This document shows positions 6,308 through 12,121 of a stretch of DNA of 12,121 nucleotides, piece by piece. Origin of the DNA: Pseudomonadota bacterium (lineage in GTDB: Bacteria; Pseudomonadota; Gammaproteobacteria; Burkholderiales; Rhodocyclaceae); contig JAJZPJ010000072.1 of the NCBI GenBank assembly GCA_021811225.1, positions 1 to 12,121 of the forward strand, written 5' to 3'. The position numbers were made by a program, and so were the translations under genes. The notes beneath the pieces were generated by a model, which saw only the letters and a program-made list of their open reading frames with translations, was not told the origin of the DNA and ran no database searches. The first letter of the stretch is position 1; each line of letters begins with the position of its first letter.

Positions 6308-6640
6308 GTGTCCCAGGAACTATCGAAAACCAAGTGCGCGCCCTGCGTAGCGGGAGCGCCACCGCTCACCGATGCGGAAGCGGCTCGTCTGCTGACCAGG
6401 CTCAGCGGCTGGGCGCGCGAGGGCAACGCGATCGTCAAGAGCTACCGCTTCAGCAGCTATTACGAGACCCTGGCTTTCGTCAATGCCACAGCCTGGATTT
6501 CGCACCGCGAGGACCACCATCCCGATCTCGCAGTGAGCTACAACCACTGCCGGGTCAGCTACACCACCCACGCCGTCGGCGGACTCTCCAACAACGACTT
6601 CATCTGCGCGGCCAAGATGGACGCATTGTTCGCGCTTTGA
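6308..6640 (+). CDS. phhB: Pterin-4a-carbinolamine dehydratase
   Basis: Dehydrates 4a-hydroxytetrahydropterin formed by aromatic amino acid hydroxylases, so that the pterin cofactor can be recycled. The 110-residue product has the family core: His70-His71-Pro72 (EDHHPD), YNHCRVSYTTH with His88, and GGLSNNDF. The 18-residue step from His70 to His88 matches the catalytic histidines of the mammalian enzyme (61 and 79). The start is GTG at 6308, supported by GAGGAG at 6295-6300 with 7-base spacing. The gene sits between the protease and rsgA in a tight operon. No phenylalanine hydroxylase is in the window, so the physiological partner is not visible. The stop overlaps the probable rsgA start. Confidence 0.93.
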   Translation: MSQELSKTKCAPCVAGAPPLTDAEAARLLTRLSGWAREGNAIVKSYRFSSYYETLAFVNATAWISHREDHHPDLAVSYNHCRVSYTTHAVGGLSNNDFICAAKMDALFAL

Positions 6641-7506
6641 GCGACCGTCTCGAAGGAACAGTCGTGGCCGTCTTCGGCCGGCACTATGAGGTCGAACTCG
6701 GCGACGGCGCCCGCCTCACCGGCTTTCCCCGCGGCAAGAAGAGTCCCTACGCTTGCGGCGACCGCGTCGCGCTGGAGCGCATCGCCGCCGACCAGATGCT
6801 GATCCTGCGCCATCTGCCGCGCACTTCACTGCTCTATCGCTCCGACGCCTACCGCGAGAAGCTGATCGCCGCCAACGCCACGCAAATCGTTCTGGTGGTC
6901 GCCACCGAGCCCTCGTTTTCGGACGATCTGCTCACGCGCGCGCTGGTCGCCGCCGAGAGCCAGGGACTCGCCAGCATCATTGTCCTCAACAAGGCGGACC
7001 TCGCTGAAGACCTGGAGCAGGCGCAGGCGCGTCTGGCTCCGCTGCAAGCGCTGGGTTACCCGGTGATCGCCATCTCGGCGCGAGCCGACGCCACGCCGCT
7101 CCTACCCTTCCTCGCCGGGGAAGTCTCGGTGCTGGTGGGCCAGTCGGGCATGGGCAAATCGACCCTGATCAACGCCTTGGTGCCAGGTGCTGCCGCCGTA
7201 ACGCGGGAAATCTCGACGGCCCTGGACTCCGGCAAGCACACCACCACCCACGCCCGCCTTTACCATCTCGGCCACGGAGGTATGCTGATCGACAGTCCCG
7301 GCCTGCAGGAGTTCGGCCTCGCTCATTTGTCCCGCGGCGCCATCGAACAGGGCTTCATCGAATTCCGGCCTCATCTGAAGGCCTGCCGCTTTCGCGACTG
7401 CCGGCATCAATCCGAGCCCGGTTGCGCCGTCAAGCTTGCGGTCGAGCAAGGCGTGATCGGCCACCGCCGCTATGAACAGTTCCTGCGGCTAATGGCGGAG
7501 CACTGA
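6637..7506 (+). CDS. rsgA: Small-ribosomal-subunit biogenesis GTPase RsgA
   Basis: Circularly permuted GTPase that checks the decoding centre of the maturing 30S subunit. Order: OB-fold (about 5-60), permuted G domain with G4 NKAD (118-121) before G1 GQSGMGKST (168-176) and G3 DSPG (219-222), then a C-terminal zinc site with Cys250, Cys255, His257 and Cys263 (CRFRDCRHQSEPGC). The switch I region contains GKHTTTHARLY. The start is chosen as TTG at 6637, which overlaps the phhB stop (TTGA) and gives a full first strand EGTVVAVFGRHYEV; the protein is then 289 residues. A GTG at 6664 has a better ribosome binding site (AAGGA, 6-base spacing) but would remove that strand. The open frame upstream of 6637 is a shadow of phhB. 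Convergent with the thiolase gene, 32 bases apart. Confidence 0.94.
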   Translation: MSDRLEGTVVAVFGRHYEVELGDGARLTGFPRGKKSPYACGDRVALERIAADQMLILRHLPRTSLLYRSDAYREKLIAANATQIVLVVATEPSFSDDLLTRALVAAESQGLASIIVLNKADLAEDLEQAQARLAPLQALGYPVIAISARADATPLLPFLAGEVSVLVGQSGMGKSTLINALVPGAAAVTREISTALDSGKHTTTHARLYHLGHGGMLIDSPGLQEFGLAHLSRGAIEQGFIEFRPHLKACRFRDCRHQSEPGCAVKLAVEQGVIGHRRYEQFLRLMAEH

Positions 7507-7538
7507 TCGCGGCCCTCCCGTTTCCAGCCGAAGATGGG

Positions 7539-8726
7539 CTACAAGCGTTCGAATATCGCCGCGATGCCTTGGCCGCCGCCGATGCACATGGTGACCAGAC
7601 CGTAGCGCTTGCCGATCCGAGTCAACTCGTACAGACACTTGACGGTGAGGATGGCGCCGGTGGCGCCGAGCGGGTGGCCGAGCGCCACCGCGCCGCCGTT
7701 GGGATTCACCTTGGCCGGGTCGAAATCTAACCCTCTGCTGACGCACAGCGCCTGGACGGCGAAAGCTTCGTTCGACTCGATCACATCGAGATCCTGGACC
7801 GACAATCCGGCGCGCTGCAAAGCCAGCTTGACGGCGGGGATCGGGCCCGTACCCATGATCGAGGGATCGACGCCGGCGACGGCGTAGGACACTAGGCGCG
7901 CCAGCGGCTGCAACCCGGCACCGGCGGCGGCGGCACCCTCCATCAGCACCACGGCGGCGGCGCCGTCATTGATGCCAGAGGCATTGCCGGCGGTAACGCT
8001 GCCGTCCTTCTTGAAGGCCGGCTTGAGCTTGGCGAGATTCTCCAGCGACGCATCGGCCTTCGGATATTCGTCGGTGTCGAATAGTACCGTGCCCTTGCGG
8101 CCCTGAATCTCGATCGGCACGATCTGCGACTTGAAGTGGCCGGCGGCGATCGCCGCGACGGCGCGTTTCTGGCTCGTGAGCGAGAATGCATCCTGATCCT
8201 CGCGGCTGATGTGGAACTGTTCGGCGATGTTCTCGGCGGTGATGCCCATGTGATTCGGGGAGAACGGATCGGTCAGCGCGCCGACCATCATGTCGATCAT
8301 CTTGGTATCGCCCATCCGGGCGCCCCAGCGCGCCGCCGGCATCAGGTAGCCGGCACGGCTCATGGTCTCGACGCCGCAGCCCACGGCGACATCGGTATCG
8401 CCCAGCTGAATCGCGTTGGCGGCGCTGACGATGGCCTGCAGGCCCGAGCCACAGAGGCGATTTAAGGTCAGCGCGCAGGACTCCTTGACCATGCCGGCGT
8501 CGAGGGCAACCACACGCGAAACGTACATGTCGCGCGCCTCGCCGTGGGTCACGTTGCCGCACACCAATTGCCCGATCCGGGCGGGATCGATCTTGGCCCG
8601 GGCGATCGCCTCCTTGACCACGCGGGCACCGAGCGCCGACGAGGAAAAGTCCTTGAGCATGCCGCCAAAACTGCCGATTGGCGCGCGAACGCCACTGACC
8701 ACCACCACCTCGCGTTTATCTGCCAT
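7539..8726 (-). CDS. bktB: Acetyl-CoA acetyltransferase / 3-ketoacyl-CoA thiolase, BktB-like
   Basis: Thiolase that condenses two acyl-CoA molecules, or splits 3-ketoacyl-CoA with CoA. The 395-residue product has the full catalytic set: nucleophile Cys92 in NRLCGSGLQAI, Asn319 in NEAFA, His351 in ALGHPLGATG and Cys381 in CIGGGQG, each three positions after the Zoogloea enzyme numbering. As I remember Cupriavidus BktB, this protein shares long stretches with it (SGVRxxIGxFGGxLKD, GRKGxVxFDTDE, ARLVSYxxAGVDP, the last residues), so BktB is favoured over PhaA; the symbol is a best guess. BktB can make C5 ketoacyl-CoA for mixed polyhydroxyalkanoate, but no pha genes are here, so degradation of fatty or amino acids is equally possible. 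AGGAG lies 6 bases before the ATG. It is last in a run of three minus-strand genes. Confidence 0.88.
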   Translation of the reverse strand: MADKREVVVVSGVRAPIGSFGGMLKDFSSSALGARVVKEAIARAKIDPARIGQLVCGNVTHGEARDMYVSRVVALDAGMVKESCALTLNRLCGSGLQAIVSAANAIQLGDTDVAVGCGVETMSRAGYLMPAARWGARMGDTKMIDMMVGALTDPFSPNHMGITAENIAEQFHISREDQDAFSLTSQKRAVAAIAAGHFKSQIVPIEIQGRKGTVLFDTDEYPKADASLENLAKLKPAFKKDGSVTAGNASGINDGAAAVVLMEGAAAAGAGLQPLARLVSYAVAGVDPSIMGTGPIPAVKLALQRAGLSVQDLDVIESNEAFAVQALCVSRGLDFDPAKVNPNGGAVALGHPLGATGAILTVKCLYELTRIGKRYGLVTMCIGGGQGIAAIFERL

Positions 8727-8754
8727 TTGATTCTCCTGATGAATCCTGATGAAA

Positions 8755-9669
8755 TTACCGGCCCACCCAGCTAGCCACCCAGAAAAGTGCCAGAAGCAAC
8801 AGGCACAGTACCAGGGTGCGCCATACCAGTCCTATGGTGCTTTGCATGAAATCGGCGTCGGCATCGTCGCCCAAGCCCAGTTCCGGCCGCTCACGCACCT
8901 CTCCGCCATCGTGTATCGGCAGCCCAAGACGTACGCCGAGCGCCCCGGCACCACTGGCCAGAAGTATACCGGAGGCAGGATCCGGCCAACGCGCTGCCTG
9001 GGTGCGCCAGCAAAACACGGCGCCCTCGAAGTCGCCGACCACCGCAAAGGCGGCACCGGATACCCGTAGCGGCAACCAGTCGATGACGGCAAAGGCGCGC
9101 TCGGCGAACCGGCCCAAAGCGCCAAGCTCCGTCGGTCGCCACCGTGTCCGGAAGAACCATGCCAGACGATACAGCAAGGCACCGGCTGGTCCGGCCAGGA
9201 CGAACCAAAACAGCGGCGCAAAGACATGCCGATGCGACGCAACCAGTGCGTCTTCGATCGAAAGCCGGGCGATCTCATTGGAACTCAAACGCTCCGCGCT
9301 CTGGCCGCGCCATTGTCCCAGCAGGGTACGCGCGCGGTCCAACTCGCCCATGCGCAGCGCCAGATGAATACCGGTGAAATTGTGGCTGAACTGACGAAAA
9401 CCCATCGTCAGATAGAGCGCGCCGACATTCAGGAACAGCGCCAGCAGCGGCTGGGTCGCTGCCAACAGCCACTGCAGCGCGAGCAGCGCGAGGACGCCGG
9501 GCAGCATTCCGATCATCCAGGCCGCCATGCCGTGGTGTTCGTCGCCGTCATTAAAGCGTTCCTCGAGGAACTGCGCATAGCCCGTCAACGGCGCCAGGAC
9601 GAGGCGCTCCTGGGGCAATGGCTTTAGCTGCTCAAGAACCAGAGCGAGGACGATGGAAAGCAGTGCCAT
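8755..9669 (-). CDS. CobD/CbiB-AmpE family integral membrane protein
   Basis: A 304-residue membrane protein of the group that joins CbiB/CobD (adenosylcobinamide-phosphate synthase) and AmpE (modulator of beta-lactamase induction). Hydrophobic segments are at about 1-14, 52-90, 150-172 and 284-301. The start MALLSIVLALVLEQLKPL and the middle (APLFWFVLAG, IDWLPLRVSGAAFAVVG) resemble AmpE. GALGVRLGLPIHDGGEV with RPELG (243-265) resembles the C-terminal motif of CbiB. I do not see the N-terminal CbiB motif with DP and HPV. No other cobalamin or peptidoglycan-recycling gene is near, so function is not assigned. It lies 28 bases before the thiolase start and 78 bases after the Nudix stop. No clear ribosome binding site precedes the ATG; a weak hairpin (9704-9719) lies in the upstream gap. 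Confidence 0.75.
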   Translation of the reverse strand: MALLSIVLALVLEQLKPLPQERLVLAPLTGYAQFLEERFNDGDEHHGMAAWMIGMLPGVLALLALQWLLAATQPLLALFLNVGALYLTMGFRQFSHNFTGIHLALRMGELDRARTLLGQWRGQSAERLSSNEIARLSIEDALVASHRHVFAPLFWFVLAGPAGALLYRLAWFFRTRWRPTELGALGRFAERAFAVIDWLPLRVSGAAFAVVGDFEGAVFCWRTQAARWPDPASGILLASGAGALGVRLGLPIHDGGEVRERPELGLGDDADADFMQSTIGLVWRTLVLCLLLLALFWVASWVGR

Positions 9670-9747
9670 GCAGGATGAGGGTCGATGAGTTCGGAAATGT
9701 CGGCCGGCGCTGCTGCCGGGATGTTGAAGATACCACAGCGACCGGTA

Positions 9748-10368
9748 TCAGTCTGCGTTGAACAGGAAGCGGTGGAGGCTCACCAGCATTCCGGCGGTAG
9801 CTCCCCATATGTAGTACCCCTCCCAGGGCATGGCGTAATACTCTCGCCGCCCGTTCTGAGTCTCCGTGCTGTGACGCTGATGGTTGACGGGATCGAGAAA
9901 GAAGTCCAAGGGGGTCTCGAAAGCCTCGGCGACTTCGAAATCGTCGAGTTTGAGATTCAGGGGTGGGCGTACCAGCGCCACCACCGGCATGATCGAGAAA
10001 CCGGTCCCCGTGCGATATTCCGGCAGCAGACCGAGCACCTCTACCCCGGCCGGATCGAGACCGACCTCCTCTTGCGCTTCACGCAGGGCGGTGGCCACCA
10101 CCGATGCGTCGTTCTCCTCGCAACGCCCGCCGGGAAAGCTGACCTGCCCGGGGTGATCACGCAAATGCGCGGTACGCTGGGTGAGCAGCACGGTCAGGCC
10201 GCTCTCCCGCTCGACCAGCGGCACTAGTACCGCCGCCCGGATCAACTGTGCCCCGGGTGCGTCTGGCTCGGTCACCGGGGGCGCTGCATCGACCGCGCCC
10301 CCGGTGGCGAAACGCTGGCGCAGCCATGAGGCGCTCGCAAACGTCGGCGGGATGATCAGTTCGCTCAT
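9748..10368 (-). CDS. nudL: Nudix hydrolase, CoA pyrophosphatase (NudL / YeaB type)
   Basis: Probably cleaves CoA and CoA derivatives to phosphopantetheine and 3',5'-ADP. The 206-residue product has the NudL-specific signature LLTQRTAHLRDHPGQVSFPG ending at residue 80, directly followed by the Nudix box with Arg96-Glu97, Glu100 and Glu101 (REAQEEVGL). The Nudix box is one residue longer than in MutT and has Asp87 in place of the first Glu; E. coli NudL shows the same, so this is a family trait. The C-terminal YYIWGATAGM is also typical. The start at 10368 has only a weak ribosome binding site. It leads a minus-strand run with the CobD/CbiB-like gene and the thiolase, and is divergent from the amidotransferase. 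Confidence 0.92.
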   Translation of the reverse strand: MSELIIPPTFASASWLRQRFATGGAVDAAPPVTEPDAPGAQLIRAAVLVPLVERESGLTVLLTQRTAHLRDHPGQVSFPGGRCEENDASVVATALREAQEEVGLDPAGVEVLGLLPEYRTGTGFSIMPVVALVRPPLNLKLDDFEVAEAFETPLDFFLDPVNHQRHSTETQNGRREYYAMPWEGYYIWGATAGMLVSLHRFLFNAD

Positions 10369-10412
10369 CAGCAGCCCATCTCAGAATCGTGGTTCAATGC
10401 CCACAGAGCACT

Positions 10413-10441
10413 TGCCGGCGCCCCATCGGGTGGGACCGGCA
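10413..10441. repeat. Imperfect inverted repeat in the nudL-amidotransferase divergent gap
   Basis: TGCCGG (10413-10418) pairs with CCGGCA (10436-10441), and inside it CCCA (10422-10425) pairs with TGGG (10431-10434). It lies between two divergent starts, where an operator or leader hairpin would be expected; there is no T-tract for a terminator. Role unknown. I see no convincing -35/-10 pair in this 114-base gap, although TACAAT (10446-10451) could be a -10. Confidence 0.4.
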
Positions 10442-10482
10442 ACGATACAATGCACGACTGTTGGGCTGCCGAGAACGAGAGC

Positions 10483-11190
10483 ATGAAACCGATCGCAATT
10501 TTCCGTCATAGCCCCGGGGAGGGACCCGGCTATTTTGCCACATTCCTTGACCGTCACGCGCTTCCCTGGCGGTTGTTGCGTATCGACGCCGGTGACGCGA
10601 TACCGACCGATTGCGCCGGCTTCAGCGGGCTGGCGCTATTCGGCGGACCGATGAGCGTCAATGATCCGCTACCCTGGATCGCACGGGAATGCGCGCTGAT
10701 ACGCCAGGCGGTAGCCCAGAGCATTCCGGTGATCGGCCATTGCCTGGGCGGGCAACTGCTGGCCAAGGCGCTGGGGGCTGCGGTGGGGCCGAACCCGGTG
10801 AAGGAAATCGGCTGGGGCGAAGCACGGGTGTTGGACAACGCCGCGGCACGCGACTGGTTCGGCGATCTGCGCAGCTTCCTCTCCTTCCACTGGCACGGCG
10901 AGACCTTCGGCCTGCCCGCGGGCGCCGCGCGCATTCTGGAGAGCGAATACTGCGCCGCTCAGGCTTTCGCATCGGGTCCGCATCTGGGCCTGCAATGCCA
11001 CGTCGAGATGACCGAGGCGATGATCAGGCACTGGTGCCTCATCGGTGCCGAGGAGATTGCGGCCCACCCCGGCCCATCGGTGCAGCAGCCAGCTGCCATG
11101 CAGGCCGACCTGACCGAACGGCTGGGCGCACTCAACGCAGTCGCCGATCGGCTCTACCAGCGCTGGATCGCGGGACTGAAGCGGGACTAA
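10483..11190 (+). CDS. Class-I glutamine amidotransferase domain protein (GMP synthase-like)
   Basis: A stand-alone glutaminase-type domain of 235 residues. The catalytic triad is visible: nucleophile Cys87 in GHCLGGQLLA, with His173 and Glu175 in LQCHVEM; the oxyanion region LFGGPMSVND (52-61) is present. Proteins of this type hydrolyse glutamine or gamma-glutamyl compounds; many are annotated as GMP synthase-like, but there is no synthetase domain, so GMP synthesis is not implied. The ATG at 10483 begins the typical MKPIAIFRHSPGEGPGY; an ATG 11 codons upstream adds residues without family character. The ribosome binding site is weak (GAGA). The TAA stop overlaps the yajQ stop on the other strand by 4 bases. 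Confidence 0.85.
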   Translation: MKPIAIFRHSPGEGPGYFATFLDRHALPWRLLRIDAGDAIPTDCAGFSGLALFGGPMSVNDPLPWIARECALIRQAVAQSIPVIGHCLGGQLLAKALGAAVGPNPVKEIGWGEARVLDNAAARDWFGDLRSFLSFHWHGETFGLPAGAARILESEYCAAQAFASGPHLGLQCHVEMTEAMIRHWCLIGAEEIAAHPGPSVQQPAAMQADLTERLGALNAVADRLYQRWIAGLKRD

Positions 11191-11672
11191 TCGCGGAAAT
11201 TGCCGAACTGCAGCGGAAAATCGGTCACCGATTTTTTCACCAGGGCGATCGCGTCCTGGAGGACGTCCCGCTTAAGGCCGGAAACGCGCACGACGTCGCC
11301 CTGAATGCTGGCCTGCACCTTGAGCTTGCTGTCTTTGAGGTGCCTGACGATCTTCTTCGCCAGATCCCCTTCGACGCCGACCTTGACCTTGATTTCCTGC
11401 TTCACCTTGTTGCCGCTGACCTTGTCGGCCTTGCCCTTTTCCAGGCAACGCACGTCGATGCCGCGCTTGCCGAGCTTGAGCGTCAGGATGTCGTACACCT
11501 GGTCGAGTTTGAAGTCGTCGTCGGCGTACAGGGTCAGCAGTTTGTCGCCGATTTCGACGCGGGCGTCGGAACCCTTGAAATCGAAGCGGTTGGTGACTTC
11601 CTTGTTGGCCTGATCGACGGCGTTGCGCAACTCGACCTGGTCGACTTCGGAAAGTATGTCGAAGGAGGGCAT
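11187..11672 (-). CDS. yajQ: YajQ family nucleotide-binding protein
   Basis: Small cytosolic protein of two ferredoxin-like halves. Family members bind nucleotides, and homologues in Xanthomonas and Pseudomonas bind cyclic-di-GMP and affect gene expression; no enzymatic activity is established. The 161-residue product has the family start MPSFDILSEVDQVELRNAVD, the FDFKGSDARVEI segment, KGKADKVSGNKVKQEIKV near the middle and the C-terminal DFPLQFGNFRD. The ATG at 11672 is set by the family N-terminus and by GGAG with 6-base spacing; the open frame reaches further upstream only through the ppnP gene. The start is 20 bases after ppnP on the same strand, suggesting co-transcription. The stop is TAG. 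Confidence 0.96.
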   Translation of the reverse strand: MPSFDILSEVDQVELRNAVDQANKEVTNRFDFKGSDARVEIGDKLLTLYADDDFKLDQVYDILTLKLGKRGIDVRCLEKGKADKVSGNKVKQEIKVKVGVEGDLAKKIVRHLKDSKLKVQASIQGDVVRVSGLKRDVLQDAIALVKKSVTDFPLQFGNFRD

Positions 11673-11692
11673 GGTGGGCTCCGGTCGCGGCT

Positions 11693-12007
11693 TCAGCCGA
11701 AATGGCAGACGTAGTCCAGGGTCTCCAGCGTCTCGATTTCGAAGCTGGAGTTGCCCGGCACGGAGAAGGATTCGCCGGCGCCGTAGCTGCGCCAGCGGCT
11801 CTCGCCCTTCAGGCGGATGCGGCACCTGCCGGCGTTGAGCTCCATCACTTCGGGCGCACCGGTGTTGAAGGTGAGCGAGGACGGAAAAATCACGCCCAGG
11901 GTCTTCTTGACCCCGTCAGGGAACAGCACGGTGTGGCTCACGCACTTGCCGTCGAAGTAGAGGTTGGCCCGCTTGACGACGCTGACATTATCGAACTGGT
12001 TTTCCAT
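11693..12007 (-). CDS. ppnP: Pyrimidine/purine nucleoside phosphorylase PpnP (YaiE family)
   Basis: Small cupin-fold enzyme that, in E. coli, splits many nucleosides with phosphate into base and ribose-1-phosphate. The 104-residue product matches E. coli YaiE by eye: NLYFDGKCVSHTVLF near the start, GVIFPSSLTFNTGAPEVMEL in the middle, and FSVPGNSSFEIETLETLDYV near the C-terminus. It is about ten residues longer than E. coli YaiE, mostly at the N-terminus. AAGG lies 6 bases ahead of the ATG and overlaps the stop of the upstream gene, only 10 bases away, so the three minus-strand genes here look like one operon. Confidence 0.93.
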   Translation of the reverse strand: MENQFDNVSVVKRANLYFDGKCVSHTVLFPDGVKKTLGVIFPSSLTFNTGAPEVMELNAGRCRIRLKGESRWRSYGAGESFSVPGNSSFEIETLETLDYVCHFG

Positions 12008-12017
12008 TACCGACCTT

Positions 12018-12121
12018 TCAGATTTTCCACAGCCGCTGGAGAATCTCCTTGAAGACGAAACCGACCATGCCGAAGGACAGGACGAAAAACAGCACCAGCG
12101 TTCCGGTCCTGCCGGCCTTGG
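12018..12121 (-). CDS. DUF2788-like small membrane protein, C-terminal part (cut by window end)
   Basis: Only the last 34 or so codons are visible, read from the window edge to TGA at 12020-12018. The residues begin KAGRTGTLVLFFVLSFGM, a basic stretch followed by a hydrophobic segment, and end KEILQRLWKI. This pattern fits my memory of DUF2788 proteins, short two-helix membrane proteins of beta- and gammaproteobacteria with a SKAGKFGT-like motif. Function is unknown. The gene is first, as far as seen, of the operon with ppnP and yajQ. Start and promoter are outside the window. Confidence 0.6.
   Translation of the reverse strand, partial: KAGRTGTLVLFFVLSFGMVGFVFKEILQRLWKI

Noticed and set aside
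6334..6636. RsgA with a 101-residue N-terminal extension
   Set aside because: This part is a shadow of phhB in another frame and is arginine-rich without similarity to RsgA N-termini.
8755..9669. Assigning a cobalamin biosynthesis role (cobD/cbiB)
   Set aside because: The N-terminal CbiB motif is not seen and no cobalamin genes are near; only family membership is supported.
10483..11190. Calling this gene guaA
   Set aside because: It has only the glutaminase domain; the ATP pyrophosphatase and dimerisation domains of GMP synthetase are missing.
11673..11825. Extended YajQ start
   Set aside because: The extra residues overlap ppnP on the same strand in another frame; the ATG at 11672 has a good ribosome binding site and the conserved MPSFDI start.
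1..12121. CRISPR array, transposon, prophage, toxin-antitoxin or defence system
   Set aside because: No regularly spaced repeats, terminal inverted repeats, transposase or integrase, tRNA-adjacent junction or recognisable defence protein was seen.

Overview
The window looks like an ordinary chromosomal housekeeping region of a betaproteobacterium, most likely Rhodocyclales-like. This rests on GC-rich coding sequence, the style of the proteins (419-residue Rho, 181-residue Orn, short RsgA without the long enterobacterial N-terminus, a BktB-like thiolase), and gene neighbourhoods I remember as typical of that group (trxA-rho-rpmE; orn / M48 protease-phhB-rsgA). The taxonomic call is inference from memory, not a search. 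I see no mobile element, phage gene, CRISPR array, toxin-antitoxin pair or defence locus.

Left end (1-666): no protein gene. On the minus strand there is what looks like the promoter and leader of a ribosomal RNA operon. It has a sigma70 promoter (TTTACA, 17-base spacer, TATAGT), a boxA antitermination element, and two segments that can pair over 13 positions. The 16S gene itself would lie beyond position 1. The leader is back to back with trxA on the plus strand.

Plus-strand block (667-4428): trxA (thioredoxin), rho (transcription terminator), rpmE (zinc-type ribosomal protein L31) and a GT-C glycosyltransferase related to ArnT. rho and rpmE each appear to have their own promoter and a leader able to form a hairpin, and rpmE is followed by a textbook UUCG-loop terminator.

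Middle (4439-7506): orn (oligoribonuclease) on the minus strand. Divergent from it is a tight plus-strand operon: a Ste24-type M48 membrane protease, a pterin-4a-carbinolamine dehydratase (phhB), and rsgA, a ribosome-assembly GTPase that probably starts at a TTG overlapping the phhB stop.

Right part (7539-12121): a minus-strand group transcribed as a Nudix CoA pyrophosphatase, a CobD/CbiB-AmpE-like membrane protein and a BktB-like 3-ketoacyl-CoA thiolase. A divergent plus-strand class-I glutamine amidotransferase overlaps, tail to tail by 4 bases, the end of a second minus-strand operon: DUF2788-like membrane protein (cut by the window end), ppnP and yajQ.

Functionally the region mixes transcription and translation machinery (Rho, L31, RsgA, Orn, rRNA promoter) with redox, lipid, CoA and nucleotide housekeeping. 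The points most worth checking are the leader structures of rho and rpmE, a glycosyltransferase lacking acidic and lysine residues usual in ArnT relatives, a CobD/CbiB homologue with no cobalamin genes nearby, and start-codon choice in rsgA. I found no convincing new system.
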